Both the position numbers and the translations under genes were made by a program. The notes beneath the pieces were generated by a model. It saw only the letters and a program-made list of their open reading frames with translations, made no database searches and was not told where the DNA came from. A stretch of DNA of 64,000 bases from Mycobacterium sp. 155 (GTDB lineage Bacteria > Actinomycetota > Actinomycetes > Mycobacteriales > Mycobacteriaceae), in assembly GCF_000373905.1 (NCBI RefSeq), contig NZ_KB892705.1, positions 2,251,020 to 2,315,019 on the forward strand, read 5' to 3'. Of this stretch, positions 25,064 through 33,374 are shown in pieces (position 1 is the first letter of the stretch; the number at the start of each line of letters is the position of its first letter).

Positions 25064-25181
25064 CGACTTCTCCTCGCCCTGCGGTTCCTTGCTGTCGCGG
25101 TCACTCTATGGTGAGCCACCGACGCCCCCGCGGTGTTGCAACTGTGACCGGTGTGTCGTATGTGACTATGGGCAATGGCCG

Positions 25182-25898
25182 TCAGCGGCGGAGGGCCTTC
25201 TCGACATCCGTCAACGCCAGGCTGAAGTGTTCGCGCGCCAGGTCGAGATGCGATTGCCGGCGCAGCGCCAGCGTCGTCCACGCCGTCTTCAGCAACTCCT
25301 GGTCCGGCCGGCGTCCCAGAGAGAACACACGGTTGATCTCCGGCAGTACCTCGTTGTTGATCGCGCTCAGGTCCCGCATGACGGCACCGACACCAGACTT
25401 CAGCGGGCTGTCGTCCAGCAACGCCAAGGCCACGAAGATGTGCGGCTCGACCGCCGTCACCCATCTGTCCAGGAAGCGCGCGATCCGGTTGCCGAACTCG
25501 TAGCAGAGGGGGTCGCTGGGGTGGTCCTGTGGGACGTTGTCGGCACGCGGGACGTTGGGGTCGAAGGTCGCTGGAAGATTCATGATGTAGTCGCACAGAC
25601 TGTGCGTTTCCAGGCCGACCTGCATGATCGCACCCCAAAGGTCGCCGAGGGCGTTGATGCGCTCCCGGCGGCGTTCGAGTTCGTAGTCGATCAGCCGATC
25701 ACGCCGGCCCCGGGTGGATTCCCGCAGCGCGACGATCACCGCTGCGAAGGTGGCGGCGCCGGCGATCCACTCCGCCAGCGGACCCCACTGTGGTGTGCCC
25801 CAATGGTGAACCAACCCGAACCCGACCAGGAAGACGAGGGCGATCGCGACTCCCAGGCCGGCGACCAGTTGCCCGCGGCGTCGCATGGGTGTCTTCAC
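25182..25898 (-). CDS. Two-TM membrane protein of a coupled pair
   Basis: The 238-residue protein has two N-terminal membrane helices (about 10-32, LVAGLGVAIALVFLVGFGLV, and 38-58, EWIAGAATFAAVIVAL) and a long helical cytoplasmic domain starting with the basic stretch RRDRLIDYELERRRERI. The start codon overlaps the stop of the upstream gene by 4 nt, so the two are translationally coupled. The pattern of a membrane-anchored sensor or effector paired with a soluble winged-helix protein is typical of abortive-infection-like pairs, but the family was not identified. Confidence 0.6.
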   Translation of the reverse strand: MKTPMRRRGQLVAGLGVAIALVFLVGFGLVHHWGTPQWGPLAEWIAGAATFAAVIVALRESTRGRRDRLIDYELERRRERINALGDLWGAIMQVGLETHSLCDYIMNLPATFDPNVPRADNVPQDHPSDPLCYEFGNRIARFLDRWVTAVEPHIFVALALLDDSPLKSGVGAVMRDLSAINNEVLPEINRVFSLGRRPDQELLKTAWTTLALRRQSHLDLAREHFSLALTDVEKALRR

Positions 25899-26539
25899 GA
25901 CAGCAGCGGGAGCGCCGTCTCGATGATCGCCTTCCCGAGATCCGTTCCCGCTGCGGTGGCGATCGACGTCATCGCGGTGGCGGCAAACGCCTTCAACCGG
26001 CCCGGCTTCGGCTCCTCCGACTTCGACTCGGCGCGGATCTCCAACGCCAACTGCTCCGCTTCCGCGCGCACAGTCGCGTCGGTGACGGCGGGCAGCGCCC
26101 GCTCGATCGCCTCCGCGAGCGCCTGGGCCTGTTCGACCCGCTGCTGGACGTTGACGGTCTGCGTGACGTTGTTGCCCCCGAACGCGACGGCGACACCGCT
26201 GCTTCCCTCGATGTGCAGGTAGGGACTGTTCACCTCAACTACTCCCGGGAGGTCTCGAACGGATCGGCCGGACGCGGCGTACTTCTCGCCGTAGGGGGTC
26301 AGGCTGGGTCGGACGACGATCCGCTGCATGGTGCCGGTGCCATTGACGTAGCCCTCCTCCATCAGCCACTCGAGCGCGGCGTTCAACTCCTCGCGGGTGA
26401 CGTCGGTGTCGGACCAGGACGTCGCCGCCATGAAGGGGTCGGGCAGCGCCTCGGCGATGGTGTGTCCCTCGATCCGCAGCTCGTACAGCCACGCGAGCAC
26501 ACCGTCGCGCAGACGCCACAAACGCTCGGCCTTGTTCAT
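25895..26539 (-). CDS. Winged-helix protein with AbiTii-like C-terminus
   Basis: The 214-residue protein has an N-terminal winged-helix-like region (about 1-90: RDGVLAWLYELRIEG, REELNAALEWLMEEGYVNG), a short Gly/Asn/Thr linker (FGGNNVTQTVNVQQ, about 140-154) and a helical C-terminus ending in an amphipathic helix (TDLGKAIIETALPLLS). The Asn-rich linker and terminal helix recall AbiTii-type and other small bacterial effector domains; this is pattern-based. It has a strong ribosome binding site (GGAGGA) and heads the pair with the 2-TM gene. Confidence 0.6.
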   Translation of the reverse strand: MNKAERLWRLRDGVLAWLYELRIEGHTIAEALPDPFMAATSWSDTDVTREELNAALEWLMEEGYVNGTGTMQRIVVRPSLTPYGEKYAASGRSVRDLPGVVEVNSPYLHIEGSSGVAVAFGGNNVTQTVNVQQRVEQAQALAEAIERALPAVTDATVRAEAEQLALEIRAESKSEEPKPGRLKAFAATAMTSIATAAGTDLGKAIIETALPLLS

Positions 26540-26620
26540 CCCCGGTTCCTCCTCCAGCTCGGTCGGATCAGCGTATGCGGAGGCACCGACACCTTCGGGA
26601 GCTGAACCGGTCGTCTACGG

Positions 26621-27082
26621 TCACCAGCACTCCCCCGCGTGCGCCGTGAAGCAGTCCGGGCACACCGCCGGTTCCGATCGCGCGCCCGCACCCGCCTTCG
26701 CCGGCACCCCGGAACCGTACGGGCACTGCAACGGCTCCACCTTCAAGTCCGGGAGGTACTCGGCCTTGAAGCGTGCCAGCTGTGTGTCGACGTGCTGGCG
26801 CAGCCCGTCGCTCATCTCACCGCGGAAGTGGAGCAGGGCGCGGTGCACCGCTTCGTCGTAGCCGGCCTGCGTCGCGTTGGCGGAGAACTCGCCGTCGAGC
26901 AGCCGCTGCACGGCGCGGCGGCAGGATGCCACCTGGTCGCGGCCGACGTCGCGGAGTTCGGACGCTTGGTCGACGGTGAGGCCGTCCTCCACCTCGCGCA
27001 GCGTGTGGCCGAAGTGGCAGTCGGCGCGGCGGAGCAGGTCGAGGATCTCGTCGCGGTAGGTGTCGGTCACGGCGGTGAGCAT
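26621..27082 (-). CDS. Hypothetical Cys-tailed protein next to the origin
   Basis: The frame is open to 27223, but that part runs through the GGGGAAC repeats, so the ATG at 27082 is preferred (153 residues); a GTG at 27124 is another option. The body is helical (REVEDGLTVDQASELRDVG, RAVQRLLDGEFSANATQAG), and a C-terminal Cys cluster (LQCPYG, CPDCFTAHAGEC) probably binds zinc. It is transcribed leftward, away from the inverted-repeat region, and may be driven from within it. A replication-linked role is possible from position only. Confidence 0.55.
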   Translation of the reverse strand: MLTAVTDTYRDEILDLLRRADCHFGHTLREVEDGLTVDQASELRDVGRDQVASCRRAVQRLLDGEFSANATQAGYDEAVHRALLHFRGEMSDGLRQHVDTQLARFKAEYLPDLKVEPLQCPYGSGVPAKAGAGARSEPAVCPDCFTAHAGECW

Positions 27083-27146
27083 CGCACGGACGGGTGACAC
27101 CCGCGGCTGGTTATCGGCGTGCACCACTCGTTGCCTCCCAGCAGAA

Positions 27147-27413
27147 GGGGGGAACGCGTGGTTCCCCGGGGGGAACAGAAAACCCCAGGTCAGCGGCAGG
27201 GGGGAACGGGGGAACCGTTCCACCCACCCTCTCCCGAACCGGACACAGATACTGTTAAATAACGTTCAGTAGTTAGTTAGTTTAAGTAGTAGTTTCTACC
27301 TAGTTACGTCCCTGTATGTCCGTTTGCCTGCGGGAGGGGGTGGAACGGTTCCCCCGTTCCCCCCCAGGGCTGACCTGCGGAAACGTGTTCCCCCCGGGGA
27401 ACGCGTGTTCCCC
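27147..27413. other. Candidate replication origin: long inverted repeat around an AT-rich core
   Basis: Arms of about 78 bp at 27147-27225 and 27337-27413 are near-perfect inverted copies; they share GGGGGAACGGGGGAACCGTT and the CAGGTCAGC block. Each arm contains several GGGGAAC/GTTCCCC heptamers, about ten in all, like iterons. Between them lies an A/T-rich core (27241-27330) with TAGTTAGTTAGT-type short repeats, very unusual in this GC-rich window. It lies directly downstream of the replication protein gene. Iterons plus an AT-rich unwinding element next to rep is the standard origin plan. A large regulatory cruciform is the alternative. Confidence 0.65.
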
Positions 27414-27480
27414 GCCGCGGCGCGGTCAACCGCAATCTGCGTGCACGTTGGTGAATCAGCCCACCCGCCGCGTACAACAA

Positions 27481-27511
27481 AGCAGCCCCGCCACCGAATG
27501 GCGGGGCTGCT
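27481..27511 (-). terminator. Terminator of the replication gene
   Basis: Perfect 13-bp inverted repeat AGCAGCCCCGCCA with loop CCGAA, 16 bp after the stop of the leftward replication protein gene. It insulates the candidate origin from rep transcription. Confidence 0.82.
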
Positions 27512-27526
27512 GAGAAAGTGGAGCTG

Positions 27527-30500
27527 CTAGGCGACGTTGACGTTGCCGATGTTCGGCACCGACTGCAGGATGCCGGCTGCGGGTGCCGGGTTCACGGCGA
27601 CCTTCGTCACCACACGGAACCGGGTGCCGTCGAAAGCGATGTCGTCCGAGGCCTTGACGACCTTGAGGGCGTCCTCCACGTAGAGATCGCGTTCGGATGG
27701 CTTGCCTCCGCGGCGGGTGGAACCGAGGACCTTCTTCGCCTCGCCCTGGGTGAGCCCAGCCGGGCCTTCCCCGACGATCTTCGCGATGATCCGCCGCGCG
27801 CAGGCCTCCACTCGCTCGCGATCCGCCGCGCTCGCTACACGGATGCCGTACTTCCGCAAAACCTCCGCGTCACCGGCCTCGTCCTGAGCCGCGTGATCCT
27901 TGGCGGCCTCGCAGTAGGCGCGGCTGCGGCGGGCGTGCTCCATGATCACGCCCGTGTGCTCCCAGCACTCCTCGGTCACCACCAAGCTGCCGTGGTAGGC
28001 CGCGACCAGGCAGGCGAGGCGCACCCGCACCATCAGCAGGTGCGAGTCCATGTCGCTGACGCCGACCAGCGTGTCGATCGAGCCGTCCTCCTCGTTGTCG
28101 TCCATCGCGAGCTGGATCGACTCGCAGAGAACGAAGACAGTCTCGTGTCCAAGGGCCAGCGACGGCGCCGGCTGCGGACCCGGGTTGGCGAGGACGGGCA
28201 GGCCCACCTTCCGGAACGGATCCGTCACCGCGGAGTGGATGTTGCGCTGCACGTAGCCGACGCCCTCCGACGCGAAGTACGGCCCAGACTTCTTGGGCTG
28301 CAGCCCCGAACTCATGAACAAGTTGTACGGGCTCACGGCCCCGCAGATGGCCAGCTTGGGGCCGGCGTTCCGCGACGAGTCACCGATGTCGGCCCGCGCC
28401 CACGCCGAGCAGACCGTCTGTAGGGATGTGTTCTGCGGACCGGTGGAACGTGCGATGAAGGCACTGAGCTCGTCCTCGTGGACGTGGATCGAGAGGTGAT
28501 CGTTGGGCTTGAACCGCTTCTGCCCCTTGATCTGGACGCCGGTCTCCTCGTTGAACACGGGCTCACTTCCGCCGTACAGGTCGACGATGACCTGGCCGGA
28601 ACCGAGCCGGTGGGTGAGGTTGACATCGGCTCCGGTCAACGGGTACTCCCACGTCCCCTCAGCGAAGTTGCGCCGGACCACGCCGAGGGTGGCCCAGTCG
28701 GTCGGCGACAGGTCCGCACGCCCGGTCTGCGTCTTGCCGGTGCCGGCGCGTCCGACCAGCACCACGAAGGTCGACAACGACACACCGGGATACGGGCCGA
28801 GGTCGGTGGGCAGCCTGTTCCCGAAGCGGATCAGGTCCATCAGGTAGAGCCCGATGGGGTGGACGTTGCGCTCGGACCGTGCTTTGTGGAACAGCGCCCG
28901 GGTGCGATCCGAATAATCCATCACGCCCGCGATGATCTCGGGTGTGCTGTGGAACCCGAGCGGGTACAGGGTTTTGCTCGTGGGATCGAAGCCCTTGGCC
29001 TTGACCCGCTCCCAGATCTCCTTCTTGCCGGCTGGGATGCTGGCGTCGATGGCGGCTTCCGGCGACTGGTCCACCTTGTTCTCCGACGGGGCACTCGTTC
29101 CGGCCGGAGTAGCCGTCTGCGTCGTGGTCTCCGTACCGGTAGCCGCCGCGGGCGCCGAAGCGGCCGGGACGCCCCGCATCATCGGTGGTGCCCCGCGCAC
29201 CTGCCCCTCCCCGGCGTCGAAGAAGATCTCGCCGTTTGCCTTGGCCTGCTCGCGGCGTTCAGCAGCCGCTTCCCGGAGCTTGGCCGCCACCGCGCGGAGT
29301 TCACCGGCGGTGCCGTGGTCGCCGCGCTCGTCGGCGCGTTCAGCGGCCTCGTCGAACGACTCCGCGTCGAGGCCGTGCAGCTCGGCGCGATCCTCGCCGA
29401 TGTTGATGTTGACTGCGGCGCAGGCCTCCTTGAACGTCTCACCCGCGAGCACCATCCGCAGCTGTGCGCGCGACAGGTGCTCCCCGTCGAGTGCCTCCTT
29501 GGCGATCATGGTGCCGGACCACACGTGGGCGCCGCAGCCGTACTCGGAGCAGCCTTCGTGCAACGTCAGCGACTTGTCGGTCGACGCGCCGAGGTAGTGG
29601 TACTCGGGGCAGCCGCACCCGCTGTACCGGCCGGTGAACACGATCTGGCCGAGGCCGTCGAGCCACTGCTCCCAGGGAACGTCGTCGATCAGCTGATCGA
29701 GCTCCGAGCTGCGGGCGTTGCGCTCCACCCGCTCCCGGGGCTGCACGGGCGTCAGGATGCCGTGCAGCGGAGCCAGCTCCGGCGGACAGGGCACGCTCCG
29801 ATCGAACAGCCACATCGGCGCGACCTGCAGCGCCGTGAGTTCGACGGACGGATCGAGGGCACGGTTGACGAGAACGGCGTACTGCACACCAGGTGCCACC
29901 GCCAGCTGCGATCCCGGTGCCATCGCGTACCGGCCCGCGGCCAGGACATCGATCACGCCGCCGTTCGGAAGGTCGATGCCGATGGTGCCGCTGTGCGGCA
30001 ACGTCGCCGGGTCGATTCCCTCGGGCAGCAGCAGCCAGGTGTGGGTGCCGCCCCGCTTGGTGTTGGGCTTGCCCGAGTCCTCGTCGCCCTCGACGGTCGC
30101 GAGGATGTCGGACGCGTACTGCGACTTCGCCGGAAGTACGAGCGGGACGATTCCGGCCGCTTCCACCGCTGCGGTGGCCGCGAAGTCCTCGGCGTCGAAC
30201 GCGATCATCCGACTGTTGACGCCCATGACCGCGGCGAGGTTCCCGCCGGCCACCCGATGCGCGTACGCGGCGTCCGCGGTGAGCCCCGGGTGCGACGGGA
30301 ACCCCGGAGGGGGTTGCCGCTTGCCGCCCCCACCCATCGGGATCAGGGTGGCGCCGACCGCGCACATCCGCACGATGGTGTCGTACATGGCCTGCTGCGG
30401 CGAGACGGTCTCCCCTGGTGCGACCGGCGGCGCGGTCGGCGCCGGACCAGCCGGGGGCACGACCCCGGTCAACGGCTTCGGCGTGAACTTGCGCTTGCGG

Positions 30501-30697
30501 GGCTTCATCCCCCAGCCGACGCTGCCGTCACCCTTCGGGCGCTCGAGACCACGACGCGCCATCTCGGCGACCACGTGGGCGTGGGCGACGCCGAGTTCAC
30601 CGTCGGGCAACGTGATGTCGTCGATGGCGAGTCCGACGTCGCTAGCCCAGCCGGCCGCCACCTCGTCGGTCCAGTGGCGCTCGGAGTTCGGGGTCAT
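27527..30697 (-). CDS. Replication protein: bifunctional primase-polymerase and helicase
   Basis: The 1056-residue protein has an N-terminal prim-pol region (about 100-290) with the acidic catalytic pattern IAFDAEDFAA (about 164) and GTHTWLLLPEG, a Cys-containing patch (about 360-395), and a C-terminal P-loop ATPase with Walker A GRAGTGKT (about 647) followed by VHEDELSAFIARSTG in the Walker B region. Prim-pol plus helicase in one chain is the replication initiator type of several AICEs and plasmids. It would prime and unwind the excised element at the inverted-repeat origin just downstream. It overlaps the small upstream gene by 4 nt. The low-complexity Ala/Thr stretch near 500-560 is probably a linker. 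Confidence 0.85.
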   Translation of the reverse strand: MTPNSERHWTDEVAAGWASDVGLAIDDITLPDGELGVAHAHVVAEMARRGLERPKGDGSVGWGMKPRKRKFTPKPLTGVVPPAGPAPTAPPVAPGETVSPQQAMYDTIVRMCAVGATLIPMGGGGKRQPPPGFPSHPGLTADAAYAHRVAGGNLAAVMGVNSRMIAFDAEDFAATAAVEAAGIVPLVLPAKSQYASDILATVEGDEDSGKPNTKRGGTHTWLLLPEGIDPATLPHSGTIGIDLPNGGVIDVLAAGRYAMAPGSQLAVAPGVQYAVLVNRALDPSVELTALQVAPMWLFDRSVPCPPELAPLHGILTPVQPRERVERNARSSELDQLIDDVPWEQWLDGLGQIVFTGRYSGCGCPEYHYLGASTDKSLTLHEGCSEYGCGAHVWSGTMIAKEALDGEHLSRAQLRMVLAGETFKEACAAVNINIGEDRAELHGLDAESFDEAAERADERGDHGTAGELRAVAAKLREAAAERREQAKANGEIFFDAGEGQVRGAPPMMRGVPAASAPAAATGTETTTQTATPAGTSAPSENKVDQSPEAAIDASIPAGKKEIWERVKAKGFDPTSKTLYPLGFHSTPEIIAGVMDYSDRTRALFHKARSERNVHPIGLYLMDLIRFGNRLPTDLGPYPGVSLSTFVVLVGRAGTGKTQTGRADLSPTDWATLGVVRRNFAEGTWEYPLTGADVNLTHRLGSGQVIVDLYGGSEPVFNEETGVQIKGQKRFKPNDHLSIHVHEDELSAFIARSTGPQNTSLQTVCSAWARADIGDSSRNAGPKLAICGAVSPYNLFMSSGLQPKKSGPYFASEGVGYVQRNIHSAVTDPFRKVGLPVLANPGPQPAPSLALGHETVFVLCESIQLAMDDNEEDGSIDTLVGVSDMDSHLLMVRVRLACLVAAYHGSLVVTEECWEHTGVIMEHARRSRAYCEAAKDHAAQDEAGDAEVLRKYGIRVASAADRERVEACARRIIAKIVGEGPAGLTQGEAKKVLGSTRRGGKPSERDLYVEDALKVVKASDDIAFDGTRFRVVTKVAVNPAPAAGILQSVPNIGNVNVA

Positions 30698-30882
30698 CGA
30701 CCCACCGCCTCAGCCACGAGGAAGCCGAAGTGCACCTGGGCGCCCTTGACGATCTTCAACGCCTCGCGATCGTCGCCGGATTCGACTGCAGCCGAGAGCA
30801 TCCGGACGAAGGCGCGGCTGATGCCGGCGGTGCTGATGGGCGTGGCGGAAGCGCGGGGTGCAGGAATCTGCTTGTGTGCCAT
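30694..30882 (-). CDS. Small protein translated with the replication protein
   Basis: The 62-residue product (HTH-like helices AGISRAFVRMLSAAVESG and EALKIVKGAQVHFGFLVAEA) overlaps the start of rep by 4 nt (ATGA). This tight coupling suggests a copy-control or loading partner of the replication protein. No family was recognised. Confidence 0.55.
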   Translation of the reverse strand: MAHKQIPAPRASATPISTAGISRAFVRMLSAAVESGDDREALKIVKGAQVHFGFLVAEAVGR

Positions 30883-30934
30883 ATACTGATCTCACTCACT
30901 TAGATAGTTCGGAACTTCGGTTCTGAGAGACAAG

Positions 30935-30959
30935 CCCCGGCCGCCCGCCGGGGTTTTTC
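30935..30959 (+). terminator. Intrinsic terminator with U-tract
   Basis: CCCCGGC/GCCGGGG stem (30935-30953) followed on the plus strand by TTTTTCT. It also lies downstream of the leftward gene ending at 30977, so it may act in both directions; only the plus direction has the T-run. Confidence 0.7.
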
Positions 30960-30976
30960 TTGTCTCCGGGGATGTT

Positions 30977-31522
30977 TCAGGCGCCGACGGACCGCAGCGC
31001 GGCGTCGAATCCGGTCCAGCAGTCCGGGCAGGCCCCGGCGCGGTACAGCAGCGACCCGTTGCCGACCGAAGCGACCCTGACCCCACCGTCCTCGGGCAGC
31101 GAGATCCGTCCGCAGCAGTCGCAGCGGTACTCCTCGATGCCGCCGGCCTCCAGCAGGTGCAGACACTGCGGGCATGCCACCAGGTCCGGCTTCCACGCCA
31201 CGGCCCACCCGGGCACCGAGCCGTCCGGACGCGGATCGTGCATGCAGGTACGGGCCTCACCGGCGACCCACGCCGTGGTCACCGACAGCATCCCCAGCCG
31301 GACCCACATCGGGACGTCGGTAGACGTCACAGCGCCGTTCGCGCCAGGTAGGGCCGCAGTCGTGGCCTCGATAGCCGCCACCCGCTGCCGGCGCTCGGGG
31401 GTGTCGTACAGCGCCTTCACCGCCGGGTGGTTCATGTAGCAGAAGATGGCGCGCAGGGACTCCGGGTCGGTCAGCGCGTCGTCAAGCGCGGCGGCCAGCT
31501 TCTCGGTTTCCGAGGTGCTCAT
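30977..31522 (-). CDS. Zinc-ribbon-like hypothetical protein
   Basis: The start at 31522 is chosen for its GAAGGAGCG ribosome binding site. The 181-residue protein has a helical N-terminus and three CxxC-type clusters in the last 70 residues (CPQC, CDCC, CPDC), which look like zinc ribbons and suggest nucleic-acid or protein binding. It lies between the replication unit and an excisionase-like HTH gene, all leftward. Function is unknown. Confidence 0.6.
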   Translation of the reverse strand: MSTSETEKLAAALDDALTDPESLRAIFCYMNHPAVKALYDTPERRQRVAAIEATTAALPGANGAVTSTDVPMWVRLGMLSVTTAWVAGEARTCMHDPRPDGSVPGWAVAWKPDLVACPQCLHLLEAGGIEEYRCDCCGRISLPEDGGVRVASVGNGSLLYRAGACPDCWTGFDAALRSVGA

Positions 31523-31556
31523 GTCGTTGCGCTCCTTCGCGTTTCGGTTTAGTAGG

Positions 31557-31880
31557 TCAGGCCGGTGTACCGGCCAGGGCACCGTGCAGCGGCTCCCAGC
31601 CCGCCGGGGCCGGCACGGCGCGGTCGAACAGCCACTTCGGACGAGCCATGATCACCTCGGCGAGCCGCTCGATGACAGTGGTGGAGTTCGCCGCGAGATC
31701 CGTCACCGGAGCGGAGGCGACCGGCGACTTAGCCTTGTAGGCGTCCACCGCTTCCTGGGTGGTGCGGTACTGCCGGGCCACCCGGAACCCCTTCAACTCC
31801 TCGCGCTGGATCATCCTGCGCACGGTGGTGGAGCACACGCCGAGCTGCTCGCCGGCCTCCGCGGTGTTCAGGTAGGTCAT
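31557..31880 (-). CDS. Excisionase-like HTH protein under two candidate operators
   Basis: The 107-residue protein has an N-terminal excisionase/AlpA-type HTH (NTAEAGEQLGVCSTTVRRMI, then YRTTQEAVDAYKAK). The C-terminal segment WLFDRAVPAPAGWEPLHGAL resembles the piece MWLFDRSVPCPPELAPLHGI in the replication protein, a hint that this gene holds a duplicated fragment of rep. Two copies of the 17-bp palindrome lie 73 and 191 bp upstream, with a possible extended -10 (TGCTACAAC on the minus strand) in between. It may be the recombination directionality factor or a regulator. Confidence 0.7.
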   Translation of the reverse strand: MTYLNTAEAGEQLGVCSTTVRRMIQREELKGFRVARQYRTTQEAVDAYKAKSPVASAPVTDLAANSTTVIERLAEVIMARPKWLFDRAVPAPAGWEPLHGALAGTPA

Positions 31881-31952
31881 ATCCGTTGTCTCCGTTCGTT
31901 GGAGTCGTTCTGTTCCTCAAAGCCGTTGTAGCACACTAAATCTCGGCGTAGA

Positions 31953-31969
31953 TTCTCTAAAACAGAGAC
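31953..31969 (+). promoter_or_regulatory. Candidate operator, copy 3
   Basis: TTCTCTAAAACAGAGAC, one mismatch at the end. It is followed within 10 nt by GCAGGTCA, the same downstream octamer as copy 1. It lies in the promoter region of the leftward HTH gene starting at 31880. Confidence 0.65.
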
Positions 31970-32070
31970 ATCGCAGGTCAGAGGCGGTTAGGACAGAATT
32001 ACGAGTTTTGTTCCAACTTTCGGCGTGTCGCGCACCCATCCAGAATCGGAATCCGCTGCACCCACTCTGA

Positions 32071-32087
32071 TTCTCTGCTTTAGAGAA
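32071..32087 (-). promoter_or_regulatory. Candidate operator, copy 4 (opposite orientation)
   Basis: On the minus strand this reads TTCTCTAAAGCAGAGAA, with full 6-bp arms and one change in the spacer. It faces copy 3 with starts 118 bp apart in the 278-bp gap between 31880 and 32159, an arrangement that would allow looping. No convincing gene is seen in this gap. Confidence 0.65.
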
Positions 32088-32158
32088 TGGATCACCCCAG
32101 ACAGCACTGCGCCCCCAGCCGAGATAGCCGGGGGCACAGTGCAATTCATCACGCGGGA

Positions 32159-32554
32159 TCAGTCAGCCGTCACCGCCGCCAGCAGCCGTTCCCGCACCCC
32201 GGGCGGCACCCCCAGCAGCGCGGCCGCCTGCTCCCGTACCTCCTCGAACAAGTTGCCGTCCCAGTGTCGGTTCGCCTCGGTGCGGCCCCGCACGCTGAGC
32301 AGCAGGAGCAGGTCCACGGGCTCCATGTCGAGGCCGTGATCCCTGGCGCGGACGAACTCCTCGAAGGTGTCGAACGGCGGCCAGCTCGCCCCGCGGAACG
32401 ACTTCCAGCGGTCGTCCTGGAGCAGCTTGGACAGCCAGAGAACGACGCCAGCCGGGTCTCCGCCATCGCTCTCGATCGCGGAGTGGAGACGGCGCCAGTC
32501 CAAGTACTCCGGACTGAATCCGATGCGGGTGACCCGCGTGCTCGGCGCGGTCAC
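32159..32554 (-). CDS. Hypothetical protein, last gene of the overlapping leftward group
   Basis: The 131-residue acidic helical protein contains SPEYLDWRRLHSAIESDGG and a DTFEEFVRARDHGLDMEPVD segment. It overlaps the gene upstream by 4 nt. No family was recognised. The stop at 32159 is followed by the region holding operator copies 3 and 4. Confidence 0.55.
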   Translation of the reverse strand: MTAPSTRVTRIGFSPEYLDWRRLHSAIESDGGDPAGVVLWLSKLLQDDRWKSFRGASWPPFDTFEEFVRARDHGLDMEPVDLLLLLSVRGRTEANRHWDGNLFEEVREQAAALLGVPPGVRERLLAAVTAD

Positions 32555-33045
32555 AGGTCCTCCACCGAGATGCCGGCCTTGATCTCATCGACCCGTACCC
32601 GGTACTCCGGGTCCTCGATGTGCGGTGCGCCGAATGCGGCGGTCGCGAACACGCGATCCCGCTCCCGCTCCTGCTCCCAGTCCGCACGCTCGGCGTCCCG
32701 CAGCATGTGCAACTCCTCGGCCAGCCCGAAGATGGGGCTGCCGTTGCCGGCTTCCGCCGCCGTCACGTAGGCGGCGATCTGCTCGTCGGTGGTGGCGTGG
32801 TCGACGAGCTCCGCCACACCGAGGTCCATCACGCTGCGAACCACCATCTCGGTGTCGGTCAGGGCCATGGTCAGCCTTGCGGACTCCGCGGCGATGGCGC
32901 GCAGCTCGTCGCGCAGGGTCGTGAGATCGGCCAACAGCTCCGCGCTCGCAGCAGCGGTGGCGGCCGCGACGATCAGCTCCAGCTCATGGTCGGTCGTGGT
33001 GGCGGTGACCAGATCGGTCAAGTTGTCGTAGATGTTGTCGTTCAT
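32551..33045 (-). CDS. Hypothetical helical protein
   Basis: The ATG at 33045 is chosen; the open frame above it is not protein-like. The 164-residue product is acidic and mostly helical (ELIVAAATAAASAELLADLT, AERADWEQERERDRV). It overlaps the next gene by 4 nt. It shares the LDxLLxAAEAGxxxxIPGLAE-like pattern (YVTAAEAGNGSPIFGLAEEL) with the protein at 41796 (LLNAAEAGAGGNIPGLAEAL), so these two element genes are distant paralogues. Confidence 0.6.
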   Translation of the reverse strand: MNDNIYDNLTDLVTATTTDHELELIVAAATAAASAELLADLTTLRDELRAIAAESARLTMALTDTEMVVRSVMDLGVAELVDHATTDEQIAAYVTAAEAGNGSPIFGLAEELHMLRDAERADWEQERERDRVFATAAFGAPHIEDPEYRVRVDEIKAGISVEDL

Positions 33046-33143
33046 GGTTGTTGTTCCCCTTTGGGGTAGTTCGGTTTCTATCGGTCCGGGCGGACCCGGC
33101 GACTGACAGCTCTGCGTCTGCCGGCCACCGCCGCTCGCCCGGC

Positions 33144-33374
33144 TCACGCCGTGGTGATCCACGCCCCGCAGCACAGCACCTGGGTGCGCGGGTCCGCCCG
33201 GATCGCCTGCCACCGCTCCCGCGCGACGGGATCGGTGGCCACCAGCGCGCAGAAGCTGCACCCGCACTCGGGCACCATCCGCGCCAGCAGTTCCCGGCAC
33301 GCCTGCGCTTCCGCCTCCGGGGTGGACGGGTGATCAGCCCGCGCCTTCAAGGCGGCCACACGGCGGACGTTCAC
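33144..33374 (-). CDS. Small Cys-containing protein
   Basis: A GTG start at 33374 overlaps the stop of the upstream gene (GTGA). The 76-residue product has ECGCSFC and VLCCGAW, four to five cysteines that could bind a metal. Function is unknown. Confidence 0.5.
   Translation of the reverse strand: MNVRRVAALKARADHPSTPEAEAQACRELLARMVPECGCSFCALVATDPVARERWQAIRADPRTQVLCCGAWITTA

Noticed and set aside
28478..30889. Very long plus-strand frame opposite the replication gene
   Set aside because: It is an antisense shadow caused by high GC at third positions; it has no domain or start context, while the minus strand encodes prim-pol and helicase motifs.
31917..32144. Possible small leftward gene in the 31.9-32.1 kb gap
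   Set aside because: It runs through both operator palindromes, its start lacks a ribosome binding site, and the composition is not protein-like.
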